From Pseudomonas sp. GCEP-101 (GTDB lineage: Bacteria; Pseudomonadota; Gammaproteobacteria; Pseudomonadales; Pseudomonadaceae): a DNA stretch of 64,000 nucleotides. The position numbers were made by a program, and so were the translations under genes. Location: positions 2,232,001-2,296,000 of the forward strand of contig NZ_CP104011.1 of assembly GCF_025133575.1 (NCBI RefSeq), read 5' to 3'. The notes under the pieces were generated by a model. That model searched no databases. It was given only the letters and a program-made list of their open reading frames with translations, and was not told the origin of the DNA. The first letter of the stretch is position 1; every line of letters begins with the position of its first letter. Below are positions 15,685 through 25,826 of the stretch, piece by piece.

Positions 15685-17532
15685 ATGAACCTGACCGCGC
15701 TGAAGAAGCACCTGCGTCCGCTGCTTCTGCTGCTGGTCGCCCTCGTCCTGGGCTATACCTTCTGGTCCAGCGCCGGTCTGCTGCAGTTGGGGGCGGGCCT
15801 GGCGCTGTTCCTGTTCGGCATGCAGTGCCTGGAAGAGGGCCTGCGTGACCTGGCCGGCAGCCAGCTCGAACGCTGGCTGGAGAAAAGCACCGCCACCCGC
15901 GGCAAAAGCCTGCTGTTCGGCCTGGTCGGCACCTTCCTGCTGCAATCCTCCACCCTGGTTTCCCTGCTCACCATCGCCTTCATCAGCACCGGGCTGATCC
16001 AGTTGGCGGGCGGCATCGCCATCCTGTTCGGCGCCAACCTGGGCGCCACCAGCGGCATCTGGCTGCTGGCGCTGGCCGGGCAGAATCTCAGCCTCAGCCC
16101 GTTGGCGCTGCCGCTACTCGTGTTCGGCGTGCTGATGGGCTTCAACGGCCCCAAGAGCAAGGCTGCCGGGCGCATCCTGCTGGGCATCGCCTTCATCTTC
16201 CTGGGCATCGACCAGATCAAGGAGGGCTTCGGCAGCTTCGGCGACGCCATGGACATGAGCGAGCTGCGCTATGACGGCATGCTCGGCGCGTTGCTCTTCG
16301 TCACCTTCGGCATCCTCATCACCGTGGTGCTGCAGTCCAGCCACGCGACCCTGATGCTGACCCTCGCGGCCCTCGCCGGCGGCCAGCTGGAGCTGGGCCA
16401 GAGCCTGGCGATCGCCATCGGCTCCAACGTCGGCAGCAGCGTGACCACGGCGTTCGTCGGCTCCCTGGGCGGCAACCGCAGCGGGCAGCGCTTGGCTCTC
16501 GCGCACGTGTTGTTCAACGTGGTGACGGGCGTGCTGGCGTTCTTCCTGCTCGCGCCGCTGACCTGGCTGGTGCACTGGCTGGTGACGCCGTTGGGGCTGG
16601 CGGACAACCCGATGATCCAGCTGGCGCTGTTCCACACCCTGTTCAATGGCATGGGCGTGGCGCTGTTCTGGCCGCTGCAGGGCGCGCTGGCCAATGCACT
16701 GGTGCGCTGGCTGCCGGAAGTGGAAGAGCCGGCCGTGCTGATCACCGACATGGCGCCGGCCTTGCCGGTCATCGAGCGCACCCATGCGCGCTACCTCAAC
16801 GAGCGCGCGCTGGACTCCGCCGATGCCGCCGCCAGCGCGGTGTTGCAGGAACTGCGGCACCTGGCGCGGCTGAGCATCGAGGTGATCTGCCACGCGCTGT
16901 ACCTGCCGGTGGACATGCTCACCCAGGCACGCATCGACGAAGGCGAGCTGCACGCCGCGCCGGACCGCCATGCGCTGGGCGCCGAGGTGCTTTACCAGCG
17001 CCATATCAAGGGCGTCTACGGTGACCTGCTGAGCTTCATGAGCCGCCTGGAAGTGCCCCTGGACGAGGAGCACCAGCGCTTCTGGCTGTCGTGCCAGGTG
17101 GCGGCGTTGCAGCTGGTGGATGCGGTGAAGGATGCCAAGCACCTGCAGAAGAACCTCGGCCAGGCGCTGCACGGCGAGCCCTCCGGGCTGCGCGACACCT
17201 ACGTCGAGCTGCGCCGGCACCTGATCGCCATGCTGCGGGAGGTGCGCGCGCTCGGATCGTTGCTGGGCGGGGACCTGCCGGAGGAGGCGCTGGTGGCGCG
17301 CCTGCAATTGCTCGACGAGAGCGCGGCGGCATTCGACGCGGCGTTCCGCCAGCGCCTGTTCGCCGCGGTGCGCCGGCAGGAACTGGATGGCCTGCAGATG
17401 AGCTCGCTGATGAACGACCTGGGCTACGTCAGCCGGATCATCCAGAGCCTGCGCAACGTGCTGCAGCTGGGCACCGAACATGGTCTGTTCGATGCCCCCG
17501 GGGATGACGCGCCGGCGCTCATTCTTTCCTGA
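15685..17532 (+). CDS. Na/Pi cotransporter family protein with PhoU-like C-terminal domain
   Basis: 615 residues. The first 310 or so residues form about eight to nine membrane helices with the two inverted Na/Pi repeats: GTFLLQSSTLVSLLTIAF with FGANLGATSG, and later VVLQSSHATLMLTLA with GSNVGSSVTTAF. The QSS motifs are the substrate-binding signature of this family. The last 200 residues are helical and hydrophilic, like PhoU. It imports phosphate or exports it depending on the gradient. It converges on ggt with only 28 bp between the stops. Confidence 0.9.
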   Translation: MNLTALKKHLRPLLLLLVALVLGYTFWSSAGLLQLGAGLALFLFGMQCLEEGLRDLAGSQLERWLEKSTATRGKSLLFGLVGTFLLQSSTLVSLLTIAFISTGLIQLAGGIAILFGANLGATSGIWLLALAGQNLSLSPLALPLLVFGVLMGFNGPKSKAAGRILLGIAFIFLGIDQIKEGFGSFGDAMDMSELRYDGMLGALLFVTFGILITVVLQSSHATLMLTLAALAGGQLELGQSLAIAIGSNVGSSVTTAFVGSLGGNRSGQRLALAHVLFNVVTGVLAFFLLAPLTWLVHWLVTPLGLADNPMIQLALFHTLFNGMGVALFWPLQGALANALVRWLPEVEEPAVLITDMAPALPVIERTHARYLNERALDSADAAASAVLQELRHLARLSIEVICHALYLPVDMLTQARIDEGELHAAPDRHALGAEVLYQRHIKGVYGDLLSFMSRLEVPLDEEHQRFWLSCQVAALQLVDAVKDAKHLQKNLGQALHGEPSGLRDTYVELRRHLIAMLREVRALGSLLGGDLPEEALVARLQLLDESAAAFDAAFRQRLFAAVRRQELDGLQMSSLMNDLGYVSRIIQSLRNVLQLGTEHGLFDAPGDDAPALILS

Positions 17533-17560
17533 TCAGCACATCTCGATCAGCCACTCCTGC

Positions 17561-19264
17561 TCAGCGCAGCGGCGCCGCCAGCTCGGTTGCCAGCCCGATG
17601 CCGCGCGGGTCGCTGGCGGACTGCACCTCGCCGGATTTCTTGTTCCACAGCAGCACCTGCTGGTTGCCGTAGGCGCGCCCGACGTCCTTGAGGGTGTAGC
17701 CACGGCGTTGCAGGTCGGCCATCTCGGCGGCGCTGAAGGCGCGCGGCTCGTGCTCGATCACGTCGGGCAGGAACTGGTGGTGGTAGCGCGGCGCGGCGAC
17801 CCAGCGCTGCACCGGCTTGCCTTCCAGGTACTCCAGCATCGCCAGCAGCACCATGCTGGGAATCCGGCTGCCGCCCGGCGTGCCGAAAGCGGCCAGTTCG
17901 CTGGGGCTTTCGATGAAGCTCGGGCTCATGCTCGACAGCGGGCGCTTGCCCGCGGCCACCGCGTTGGCCTGGCTGCCGGCCAATTGGTAGGCGTTGGCGC
18001 CGCTGACGTCGGTGGCGAAGTCGTCCATCTCGTCGTTGAGCAGCACGCCGGTGCCCGGCACGGTGAAGGCGGCGCCGAACGGCAGGTTGACCGAGAGGGT
18101 GGCGGCCACGGCGTTGCCGTCGGCGTCCATGACCACGAAATGGGTCGTGTGGTCGCCCTCGCGCCAGGCCGGCGCCGGCGGCAGGGAGGAACTGGGCGTG
18201 GCGCGCTGCGGGTCGATGCCGGCGGCCAGGCGCTTGAGGTAGTCCGGGGCGAGCAGCTGGTTGACCGGGTTGGCGACGCGATCCGGGTCGCCCAGCAGGC
18301 CACGGTCACGGTAGGCGCGGCGCAGGGCTTCCACCACGTAATGCGCGCGCTGCACCGGCTCGGCCTTCTGCCAGGGCAGTTGCTGCAGCATGCCCAGGCT
18401 CTGCGCCAGGGCCACGCCGCCAGCGGAGGGCGGCGGGGCGCTGATCAGTTCGCGGCCGTCGGCCAGCGGGTAGCGCAGCGCGGGGCGTTCCACGGTGCGG
18501 TAGCTGGCGAGGTCTTCCAGGCTCCACACCCCGCCGGCGGCGCGCACGCCGTCCACCAGCTTCTGTGCGGTCTCGCCTTCGTAGAAGCCGATGCGGCCGT
18601 AGCGCGCCAGCTTCTCCAGGGTGTTGGCCAGCTGCGGCTGGCGCATCAGGCTGTACTCCTCGGGGAGGTTGCCCTGGTCGAGGAAGATGCGCGCGGTCTC
18701 GCGGTCCTTGCGCATGGCGTCCAGACGCCAGGAGGCGCGGTCGATGTAGACGCGGTCGATGGACACGCCATCGGTGGCCAGGCGGATCGCCGGCACGAGG
18801 TTGTTCGCCAGGGTCTTGCGGCCATAGCGGCTGCTGATGTCCGCCAGGGCGGCGGGCAGGCCGGGGATGCCGGCGGCCAGCGGGCCGTTGAGCGACAGCT
18901 GCGGGTCGACCTTGCCGTTGCGCTCGTACATCCGCGCGTGGGCGGCCAGCGGCGCGCGCTCGCGGGCATCGATGAAGTGGTAGGTCGGTGGGCTGCCGGC
19001 CTTGCGCAGCAGGAAGAAGCCGCCACCGCCCAGGCCCGAGCCATAGGGCTCGGCCACCGCCAGCGCGGCGGCGATGGCCACGGCGGCGTCGAAGGCGTTA
19101 CCGCCGTCGGCGAGGGTCTCCAGGCCGGCCACGGTAGCCGAGGGGTGCGCGCTGGCGACGCTGGCCTGGGCCGGATGTTCCGCGGCATGCAGGGCGAAGC
19201 TCAGCAGCAGGAGGCTGCACAGGCCGAGCAGGGAGGCGCGGGAGCGGGAGTTCAACAGGGACAT
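17561..19264 (-). CDS. ggt: Gamma-glutamyltransferase
   Basis: 567-residue periplasmic precursor with signal peptide (SLLGLCSLLLLSFALHAAEH). It self-cleaves before a conserved Thr: TTHFVVMDADGNAVAATLS begins at residue 373, whose Thr becomes the N-terminal nucleophile of the small subunit. The large subunit has SGLGGGGFFLLR near residue 75 and the Arg of DARERAP. It transfers or hydrolyses the gamma-glutamyl group of glutathione. Order ggt-fdx-coaD is the same as I recall for P. aeruginosa. Confidence 0.94.
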   Translation of the reverse strand: MSLLNSRSRASLLGLCSLLLLSFALHAAEHPAQASVASAHPSATVAGLETLADGGNAFDAAVAIAAALAVAEPYGSGLGGGGFFLLRKAGSPPTYHFIDARERAPLAAHARMYERNGKVDPQLSLNGPLAAGIPGLPAALADISSRYGRKTLANNLVPAIRLATDGVSIDRVYIDRASWRLDAMRKDRETARIFLDQGNLPEEYSLMRQPQLANTLEKLARYGRIGFYEGETAQKLVDGVRAAGGVWSLEDLASYRTVERPALRYPLADGRELISAPPPSAGGVALAQSLGMLQQLPWQKAEPVQRAHYVVEALRRAYRDRGLLGDPDRVANPVNQLLAPDYLKRLAAGIDPQRATPSSSLPPAPAWREGDHTTHFVVMDADGNAVAATLSVNLPFGAAFTVPGTGVLLNDEMDDFATDVSGANAYQLAGSQANAVAAGKRPLSSMSPSFIESPSELAAFGTPGGSRIPSMVLLAMLEYLEGKPVQRWVAAPRYHHQFLPDVIEHEPRAFSAAEMADLQRRGYTLKDVGRAYGNQQVLLWNKKSGEVQSASDPRGIGLATELAAPLR

Positions 19265-19387
19265 GGCATCTCACGAACCGCCGGCAGGGCCGGCTGGAAA
19301 ACCAAACGGGGCGAAGGTGGAGGATAGACAATCCACAACGCCGCGGGTTTGTGAGAACTCAATGAAAAAGTGTCGAAACGCGCGACG

Positions 19388-19726
<339 letters not shown>

Positions 19727-19778
19727 TCAGGGAGTCAGCCGACGCAAACCGCCATCCTTGGCGGCTCGTGGCGCGCGA

Positions 19779-20399
<621 letters not shown>

Positions 20400-20463
20400 T
20401 CACGCGCAGCGCCCGTGCCAGAGGGTGCGCGTGCGGTTTTCCCGGTTTCTCCCGGTTTCCCGT

Positions 20464-20542
20464 TGTAGGAGCGAGCTTGCTCGCGAACCGCTCACCGACG
20501 ATGTATCGGCGAGACGTTGTTCGCGAGCAAGCTCGCTCCTAC
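20464..20542. repeat. Inverted pair of REP-like hairpins
   Basis: TGTAGGAGCGAGCTTGCTCG at 20464 and its mirror TCGCGAGCAAGCTCGCTCCT ending 20542, 30 bases apart. They lie in the 347-bp gap between coaD and the GMC gene. The rest of the gap (20259-20463) shows only a short duplicated CCCGGTTTC near 20440 and nothing else I can name. Confidence 0.75.
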
Positions 20543-20605
20543 CCCGAACCTTCAGCTTCGGCGCGTCGGTCTGGTAGGGCGCCGGCATGGCGCCCGGATG
20601 GCGCG

Positions 20606-22201
20606 TCAGGCCTTGCCGAGCCGCTTGCCCAGGGCATCGGCCAGTTGCGCGGTGAGGCCATAGACCGAGAGCTGCGGGTTGGCGCCGATGCTGGTGGGGA
20701 ACAGCGAACCGTCGTGGATCGACAGGTTCTCCAGCTGGTGGTGGCGGCCGAGGCTGTCGCACACCGACTGCTTGGGATCCTCGCCCATGGCGCAGCCGCC
20801 CATCACGTGGGCGCTGCCCAGGCGGGTGCGGTACAGCTCCAGGCTCAGGCCGTCGATCAGTTCGTGGGCTTCTTTGGCGCTCTTCACATAACCGGCATCG
20901 GCGTGCAGCGGCAGCACGGCCTTGGCGCCGGCGGCGAACTGGATGTCGGCCATGGTGTGGAAGGCGCGGCGGATACCGTCCCAGGTGTAGTCGGTCATCT
21001 GGTAGTCGAGCACCGGGGTGTCGTCGCCGCGCAGGCTGACCGAGCCGGACGCGCTGTCGGGATGGAAGCCGTCGCGCATCAGCGCCAGGATCACGTTGGT
21101 GTGCGGCAGCTGCTCCATGCGCAGCGCGTTGTCCTCGCCGAAGCGGCCGAGCAGGGTGGCGCTGAGCGCCGGTTGCAGCGGCGGGACTTCCAGCTTGTAG
21201 GACATGCGCCCGGCGGCGCCGTCGTCCCACTGGAAGTGGTCGGAGTAGATCGACTGTGGCGCGCCGTAGAAGGGGTTGATCACCTCGTCGAAGGTCGCCG
21301 CGCTGAAGTTCACCACGTGCAGGAAGGTGCGCTGGCCGACGCGGCCGTTCGGGTCCGGCGCCTTGGAGCGCAGGAGGATCGCCGGGGTGTTGATGCCGCC
21401 GCCGGAGAGTACGTAGTGGCGCGCCTTGATGGTGATCTTGCGGCCGGTGGGGGCGACGCAGCGCTCGTCCATGGCCGAGCATTCCAGGCCGCTGACCTTG
21501 CTGCCGTCGTGCAGCAGGCGGTCGGCGCGGGCGAGGAACAGCAGTTCGCCGCCCTTGTCGAGGGTCGCCGGGATGGTGGTCACCAGCATCGACTGCTTGG
21601 CGTTGGTCGGGCAGCCCATCCCGCAGTAGCCGAGGTTCCAGCAGCCGCGGACGTTGCGCGGGATGACCTTCCAGTGCAGGCCGAGCTTCTCGCAGCCGTT
21701 ACGGATCACGTCGTTGTTGGCGTTGGGCGGCATGATCCAGGGCGCGACGCCCAGGCGCTGCTCCATCTTCTCGAACCAGGGCGCCATTTCGGCGACGCTG
21801 TGGCCCTTCACGCCGTGTTCCTTGGCCCAGTGTTCCAGGGTGGGCTCGGGGGTGCGGAAGCTGGAGGTCCAGTTGACCAGGGTGGTGCCACCCACGGCGC
21901 GGCCCTGGAGGATGGTGATGGCGCCATCCTTGCTCATCCGGCCGATGCCTTCCTGGTACAGGCTGGGGTAGGCGTCGGATTCCTGCATCTTGAAGTCGCT
22001 GCTGGTCTTGAGCGGGCCTTCTTCCACCAGCAGCACCTTGTAGCCGGCGGCGCTCAGGGCTTCGGCGGTGGTGCCGCCACCGGCGCCGGTGCCGACGATG
22101 ACGACGTCGGCTTCCAGGGTCAGGTCCTTGTCCAGGCGCGAGCCGTTGTGGACTTTCCAGCCGCGGGCCAGGCCCTCGGCGAACAGATCGGGTACAGGCA
22201 T
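20606..22201 (-). CDS. GMC family FAD-dependent oxidoreductase
   Basis: 531 residues, start at 22201. The FAD-binding fold is DVVIVGTGAGGGTTAEALSA near residue 33. The GMC signature region QGRAVGGTTLVNW follows, and the C-terminus has GSAHVMGGCAMGEDPKQ with the catalytic His, then SIHDGSLFPTSIGANPQLS. There is a CGMGCPTNAKQSML Cys cluster typical of the choline/alcohol-dehydrogenase branch. It has no signal peptide, but the next gene upstream codes a Tat lipoprotein, so the pair may be exported together. With the ALDH gene it forms an alcohol-to-acid cluster. Confidence 0.88.
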   Translation of the reverse strand: MPVPDLFAEGLARGWKVHNGSRLDKDLTLEADVVIVGTGAGGGTTAEALSAAGYKVLLVEEGPLKTSSDFKMQESDAYPSLYQEGIGRMSKDGAITILQGRAVGGTTLVNWTSSFRTPEPTLEHWAKEHGVKGHSVAEMAPWFEKMEQRLGVAPWIMPPNANNDVIRNGCEKLGLHWKVIPRNVRGCWNLGYCGMGCPTNAKQSMLVTTIPATLDKGGELLFLARADRLLHDGSKVSGLECSAMDERCVAPTGRKITIKARHYVLSGGGINTPAILLRSKAPDPNGRVGQRTFLHVVNFSAATFDEVINPFYGAPQSIYSDHFQWDDGAAGRMSYKLEVPPLQPALSATLLGRFGEDNALRMEQLPHTNVILALMRDGFHPDSASGSVSLRGDDTPVLDYQMTDYTWDGIRRAFHTMADIQFAAGAKAVLPLHADAGYVKSAKEAHELIDGLSLELYRTRLGSAHVMGGCAMGEDPKQSVCDSLGRHHQLENLSIHDGSLFPTSIGANPQLSVYGLTAQLADALGKRLGKA

Positions 22202-22241
22202 GGGGATTCTCTTTCGGCGAATTCTTGTTGTTCTGGCGAAA

Positions 22242-22787
22242 TCAGATCTTCGGCGGGCCGGGGTAGCCGCAATGGCCCCAGGATTCCGTGCGGCCGTACC
22301 AGGCCATCATCACCAGTTGCAGTAGCGAGCTGTGGCCCATCTTCAGCAGGGAGATGGAGCTGTTCTGCCAGCGCGAGAGGAAGTGCTTCACGTCGTCCGC
22401 GCTGGCGTTGTCCCAGCTGCCCCAGATGCCGGTGAGCGGCCCGCGGGTGATCGGCAGGGCGAGCACGTCGAACAGCTGCACGGTGAGCTTGAGCATTTCC
22501 GGGGAGAGGTGATTGAGGCTGCTGTCCAGGCTTGAGAGGGTGCCTTTGACCGCCTCGGCCATGCGCTCGGCGGGCACGGCGCCGGCCAGCATCACCGGGA
22601 TCAGTGCGCGCAGGAAGGGCATGTCGGAATCGCGCAGCACCGCGAAGCCGTTGGCCGGGGTGCTGGCCGAGCAGCCGCTCAGGCTGGCGGTCACGCCCGC
22701 CGTGGCGAGGAAGGCCCCGCCCAGCAGGCCGATCTTGAGCACGCCGCGCCGGGAAAGCCCCGGCGCGTTCAGGGAGGTGTCTGTCAT
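22242..22787 (-). CDS. Tat-signal lipoprotein, small subunit partner of the GMC oxidoreductase
   Basis: 181 residues. The leader has a near-consensus Tat motif (LSRRGVLKIG, about residues 11-20), a hydrophobic core and then SLSGC at about 35-39, a lipobox, suggesting a lipid-anchored exported subunit. The remainder (ALIPVMLAGAVPAERM, ITRGPLTGIWGSWDNAS) is helical and resembles small subunits that pair with GMC dehydrogenases. The GMC gene follows after 40 bp. The predicted role is to carry and anchor the flavoprotein in the periplasm. That role is inferred from family analogues. Confidence 0.7.
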   Translation of the reverse strand: MTDTSLNAPGLSRRGVLKIGLLGGAFLATAGVTASLSGCSASTPANGFAVLRDSDMPFLRALIPVMLAGAVPAERMAEAVKGTLSSLDSSLNHLSPEMLKLTVQLFDVLALPITRGPLTGIWGSWDNASADDVKHFLSRWQNSSISLLKMGHSSLLQLVMMAWYGRTESWGHCGYPGPPKI

Positions 22788-22835
22788 TCTTGTTCTGTCA
22801 CCTATGTGGATGGCACCTGTGATGGAGCGGGTGGG

Positions 22836-24266
22836 TCAGCGGATGAACAGCTTGTAGACCAGCTTCTGCAGCGACTTGCCGTAGGGTGGGTAGATCACCC
22901 GCGCGGCGTTGAAGCGCGGCTTGCTGAACACGCCCTTGGCCTTGGAGAACGTCAGGAAGCCTTCGTGGCCGTGGTAGTGGCCCATGCCGGACGGGCCGAC
23001 GCCACCGAAGGGCATGTCGTCCTGGGCGACGTGCAGCAGGGTGTCGTTCAGGCATACGCCGCCCGAGTGGGTATGGGCCAGCACGTGGTCCTGCTCGCGC
23101 TTGTCGTAGCCGAAGAAGTACAGCGCCAGCGGGCGGTCGCGCTCGTTGATGTAGCTGAGCGCCTGGTCGAGGCTCTGGTAGGGGATCACCGGCAGCAGCG
23201 GGCCGAAGATCTCTTCCTGCATGATCTTCATCTCGTCGGTCGCGTTGAGCACCAGCGCCTGCGGCAGACGGCGGCCCTGCGCCTGCGGGAACAGCGGCAC
23301 GACGGTGGCGCCGCGGGCCTGGGCATCGGCGATATAGCCGTTCAGGCGCGCCAGCTGGCGCTCGTTGATGATCGCGGTGTAGTCGGGGTTGTTCTCCAGG
23401 GTCGGGAAGAAGCCCTGGACCACCTGGCGGTAGCTCTCGACGAACTCGTCGACGCGGTTCTGCGGCACCAGCACGTAGTCCGGCGCCACGCAGGTCTGCC
23501 CTGCGTTGAGCGACTTGCCGAAGGCGATGCGCTCGGCGGCGTCCTTCATCGGCACGCTGGCGGAGACGATCGCCGGCGACTTGCCGCCCAGCTCCAGGGT
23601 GACCGGCGTGAGGTTCTCGGCGGCGGCGCGCATCACGTGCTTGCCGACGCTGGTGGCGCCGGTGAACAGCAGGTGGTCGAAGGGCAGCTTGGAGAAGGCG
23701 ACGCCGACGTCCACTTCGCCTTGCACCACGGCGACCAGGTCTTCCGGGAAGATCTTGCCCAGCAGGTCCTTGAGCATCTGCGCGCTGGCCGGGGTGGATT
23801 CGCTCATCTTGATCATCACCCGGTTGCCGGCGGCCAGCGCCCCGGTCAGCGGGCCGATGGCGAGGAACAGCGGGTAGTTCCACGGCACGATCACGCCGAC
23901 CACGCCCAGCGGCTGGTAGATGACCTTGGCCGAGGCCGGCATGAACTGCATGCCGACGCTGCGCCGGGACGGTTTCATCCACTTCTTCACGCGCTTGGCC
24001 GCGTAATGTACGCCGTGCAGGCTGGGCAGCACCTCGGCGAGCAGGGTCTCGTCGGCGGAGCGGTTGCTGAAGTCGCGGTTGATCGCCTCGATGATCGCCT
24101 TCTGCTCGGTCACCAGCAGGTTGGCGAGGCTTTTCAGCCACTGGATGCGCTGGCCGGCCTCGGGCATCGGGTTGGCGCGGTAGGCCTGGCGCTGGCGGTC
24201 GAGAAGGGTATCCAGCTGGCTGATCTGCTGCTGGGTCTGCTGCAGGTAGGCGATATCGGCAACCAT
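22836..24266 (-). CDS. calB: Coniferyl aldehyde dehydrogenase-like NAD(P) aldehyde dehydrogenase
   Basis: 476 residues. It has the class 3 aldehyde dehydrogenase layout. GVVGVIVPWNYPLFLAIGPL binds the cofactor, LELGGKSPAIV holds the general-base Glu, and the nucleophilic Cys is in NAGQTCVAPDYV. The C-terminus ends in basic hydrophobic residues (LQKLVYKLFIR), as in membrane-associated class 3 enzymes. It is closest in appearance to coniferyl aldehyde dehydrogenases, but the true substrate is probably the aldehyde made by the adjacent GMC enzyme. It is divergent from a TetR gene across a perfect palindrome. Confidence 0.82.
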   Translation of the reverse strand: MVADIAYLQQTQQQISQLDTLLDRQRQAYRANPMPEAGQRIQWLKSLANLLVTEQKAIIEAINRDFSNRSADETLLAEVLPSLHGVHYAAKRVKKWMKPSRRSVGMQFMPASAKVIYQPLGVVGVIVPWNYPLFLAIGPLTGALAAGNRVMIKMSESTPASAQMLKDLLGKIFPEDLVAVVQGEVDVGVAFSKLPFDHLLFTGATSVGKHVMRAAAENLTPVTLELGGKSPAIVSASVPMKDAAERIAFGKSLNAGQTCVAPDYVLVPQNRVDEFVESYRQVVQGFFPTLENNPDYTAIINERQLARLNGYIADAQARGATVVPLFPQAQGRRLPQALVLNATDEMKIMQEEIFGPLLPVIPYQSLDQALSYINERDRPLALYFFGYDKREQDHVLAHTHSGGVCLNDTLLHVAQDDMPFGGVGPSGMGHYHGHEGFLTFSKAKGVFSKPRFNAARVIYPPYGKSLQKLVYKLFIR

Positions 24267-24347
24267 GACGGGCTCCTGGCGGGATGCGGGTGGGGAAGCT
24301 CGCCGGCGTGCGGGATGCTTCGCGTTTTTATGCTGTCGCTGGATTTT

Positions 24348-24363
24348 TAGAGCAATTGCTCTA
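24348..24363. promoter_or_regulatory. 16-bp perfect palindrome, likely TetR operator
   Basis: TAGAGCAATTGCTCTA is a perfect palindrome in the 231-bp gap between calB (start 24266, leftward) and the TetR gene (start 24498, rightward). Size, symmetry and position fit the operator of the divergent TetR regulator. Confidence 0.65.
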
Positions 24364-24497
24364 GAGTGTCAATCAGCATGCCGTTTCCGCGCCGCCAGGC
24401 CCAGCCAACGAAAAGTTGGGCGCGCCCCGGGGTTGTGTCAGGCGGTAGCAATCGGTGTACCTTTGCGTCCGCGCAATCCGCTTCGACGAGTTTTGGC

Positions 24498-25151
24498 ATG
24501 GCACCACGCATCAACACCCGTGACCGCATCGCCCAGGCCAGCCTGGAGCTGTTCAACGCCCAGGGTGAACGCAGCGTCACCACCAACCACATCGCCGCGC
24601 ACCTGGGCATCTCGCCGGGCAACCTGTACTACCACTACCGCAACAAGCAGGTGATCATCGCCCAGCTGTTCGCCGAGTACGAAAGCCACGTCGACCAGTT
24701 CCTGCACCTGCCCGAAGGCCGCGCGCTGACGGTGGAAGACAAGACCTTCTACCTGGAAGCGCTGCTCGCCGCGATGTGGCACTACCGCTTCCTGCACCGC
24801 GACCTGGAGCACCTGCTGGACTCCGACCCGGCGCTGGCCGCCGCCTACCGCTCGTTCGCCCGCCGCGCCATGGGCAACGCCAAGGCGATCTACCGCGGCT
24901 TCGTCGACGCCGGCATCCTGCAGATGGACGAGCCGCAGCTCGAAGCCCTGACCCTCAACGCCTGGATCATCCTCACGTCCTGGGTGCGCTACCTGTGCAC
25001 TACCCGCGAGGTGGCCGGCGACCTCAGCGAAGCGCTGATGCGCCGTGGTATCTACCAGGTGCTGGCGCTGGAAAGCGGGCACATCGCCCCGGCATTCCGC
25101 GAGGCGGTGGCGGCGGTGTTCGACCGGCTGTACGTGCCGCTGGAAGATTGA
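24498..25151 (+). CDS. TetR-family transcriptional regulator
   Basis: 217 residues from ATG 24498 (MAPRINTRDRIAQAS). The N-terminal helix-turn-helix is VTTNHIAAHLGISPGNLYYH with YRNKQVI after it (residues about 27-55), standard TetR. The C-terminal ligand domain carries a DUF6-like aromatic-rich core (MWHYRFLHRDLEHLL). It is divergent from calB and the GMC operon and probably represses them through the palindrome at 24348. The ligand is not known. Confidence 0.88.
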   Translation: MAPRINTRDRIAQASLELFNAQGERSVTTNHIAAHLGISPGNLYYHYRNKQVIIAQLFAEYESHVDQFLHLPEGRALTVEDKTFYLEALLAAMWHYRFLHRDLEHLLDSDPALAAAYRSFARRAMGNAKAIYRGFVDAGILQMDEPQLEALTLNAWIILTSWVRYLCTTREVAGDLSEALMRRGIYQVLALESGHIAPAFREAVAAVFDRLYVPLED

Positions 25152-25162
25152 TCCTCACTTGG

Positions 25163-25389
25163 CGGATAACCGTGAACGGTTATGCGCCCTACGCCCAGCT
25201 TCTGCGCAGGTCCACGTCCCTCACCCCAGCCCTCTCCCAGAGGGAGAGGGGGCAGATTCTGCCGGCTGATACATCGGTTTCATCCTGCGCCGAATGGTTC
25301 CCTCTCCCTCAGGAACGGGGCGCGCAGCCAGGGCTATCTTGGCAAGGTGCCCTGGTTACGTAGGGCGCATAACGCGCCAGCGTTATCCG
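25163..25389. repeat. Composite element with 31-bp inverted ends
   Basis: The left arm (25163-25193) and right arm (25359-25389) are inverted copies that match at 8 bases on the outer side and 15 on the inner side, and differ only in the central 8. In each arm that centre is part of an internal hairpin (ATAACCGT-ga-ACGGTTAT on the left, ATAACGC-gcca-GCGTTAT on the right). Inside is a CCCTCTCCC/GGGAGAGGG-type repeat seen again at 36573. No reading frame is supported. Confidence 0.65.
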
Positions 25390-25409
25390 TCGATCACCCC
25401 GTCCAACCG

Positions 25410-25826
25410 TCAGGCATCCGCCTGGCGCGGCCCCGGCACTCGTGGCCGGCGCAGAGCGATGCCGTGGCGCTGGAAGAACGCCTCCACGCCCTCGGTGGCG
25501 TCGGTATAGAGGGTGCGGTTCGGGTGGTCGGCGAGGAAGCGCGCCATCAGCGCCAAGCCAATCCCGCGGGACTGGAAGCCCGGCAGCACGGCGATTTCCG
25601 CCAGCCAGGTGGTCTGCGCCGTCTCGCTTTCCGCGCGCAGCAGGCCGAGCACCTGCTCGCCGTCCACAGCCAGCAGGAAGTAGCTGGAGAATTCGTAGAG
25701 GTCGCGCAGTTCCGCCAGGGTGCCGGGCGAGCCCCAGCCCACGGCGCGGTACAACGCGGCGATACCGGCGCACCGGGCATCGCTCAAGGGTTCGTTGTGC
25801 AGAATCGTCAGCGGCGTGTCGTGCAT
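25410..25826 (-). CDS. GNAT-family N-acetyltransferase
   Basis: 138 residues, start 25826 (MHDTPLTILHNEPLSD). The acetyl-CoA-binding motif A is AVLPGFQSRGIGLALMARFL, near residue 80, with the QxxGxG loop intact. The preceding strand (LLAVDGEQVLGLLRA) and the late VEAFFQRHGI complete the GNAT fold. The acceptor is unknown. It ends just past the composite repeat. Confidence 0.85.
   Translation of the reverse strand: MHDTPLTILHNEPLSDARCAGIAALYRAVGWGSPGTLAELRDLYEFSSYFLLAVDGEQVLGLLRAESETAQTTWLAEIAVLPGFQSRGIGLALMARFLADHPNRTLYTDATEGVEAFFQRHGIALRRPRVPGPRQADA

Noticed and set aside
17480..19327. 615-residue plus-strand frame opposite ggt
   Set aside because: Antisense shadow; ggt has all catalytic motifs on the minus strand.
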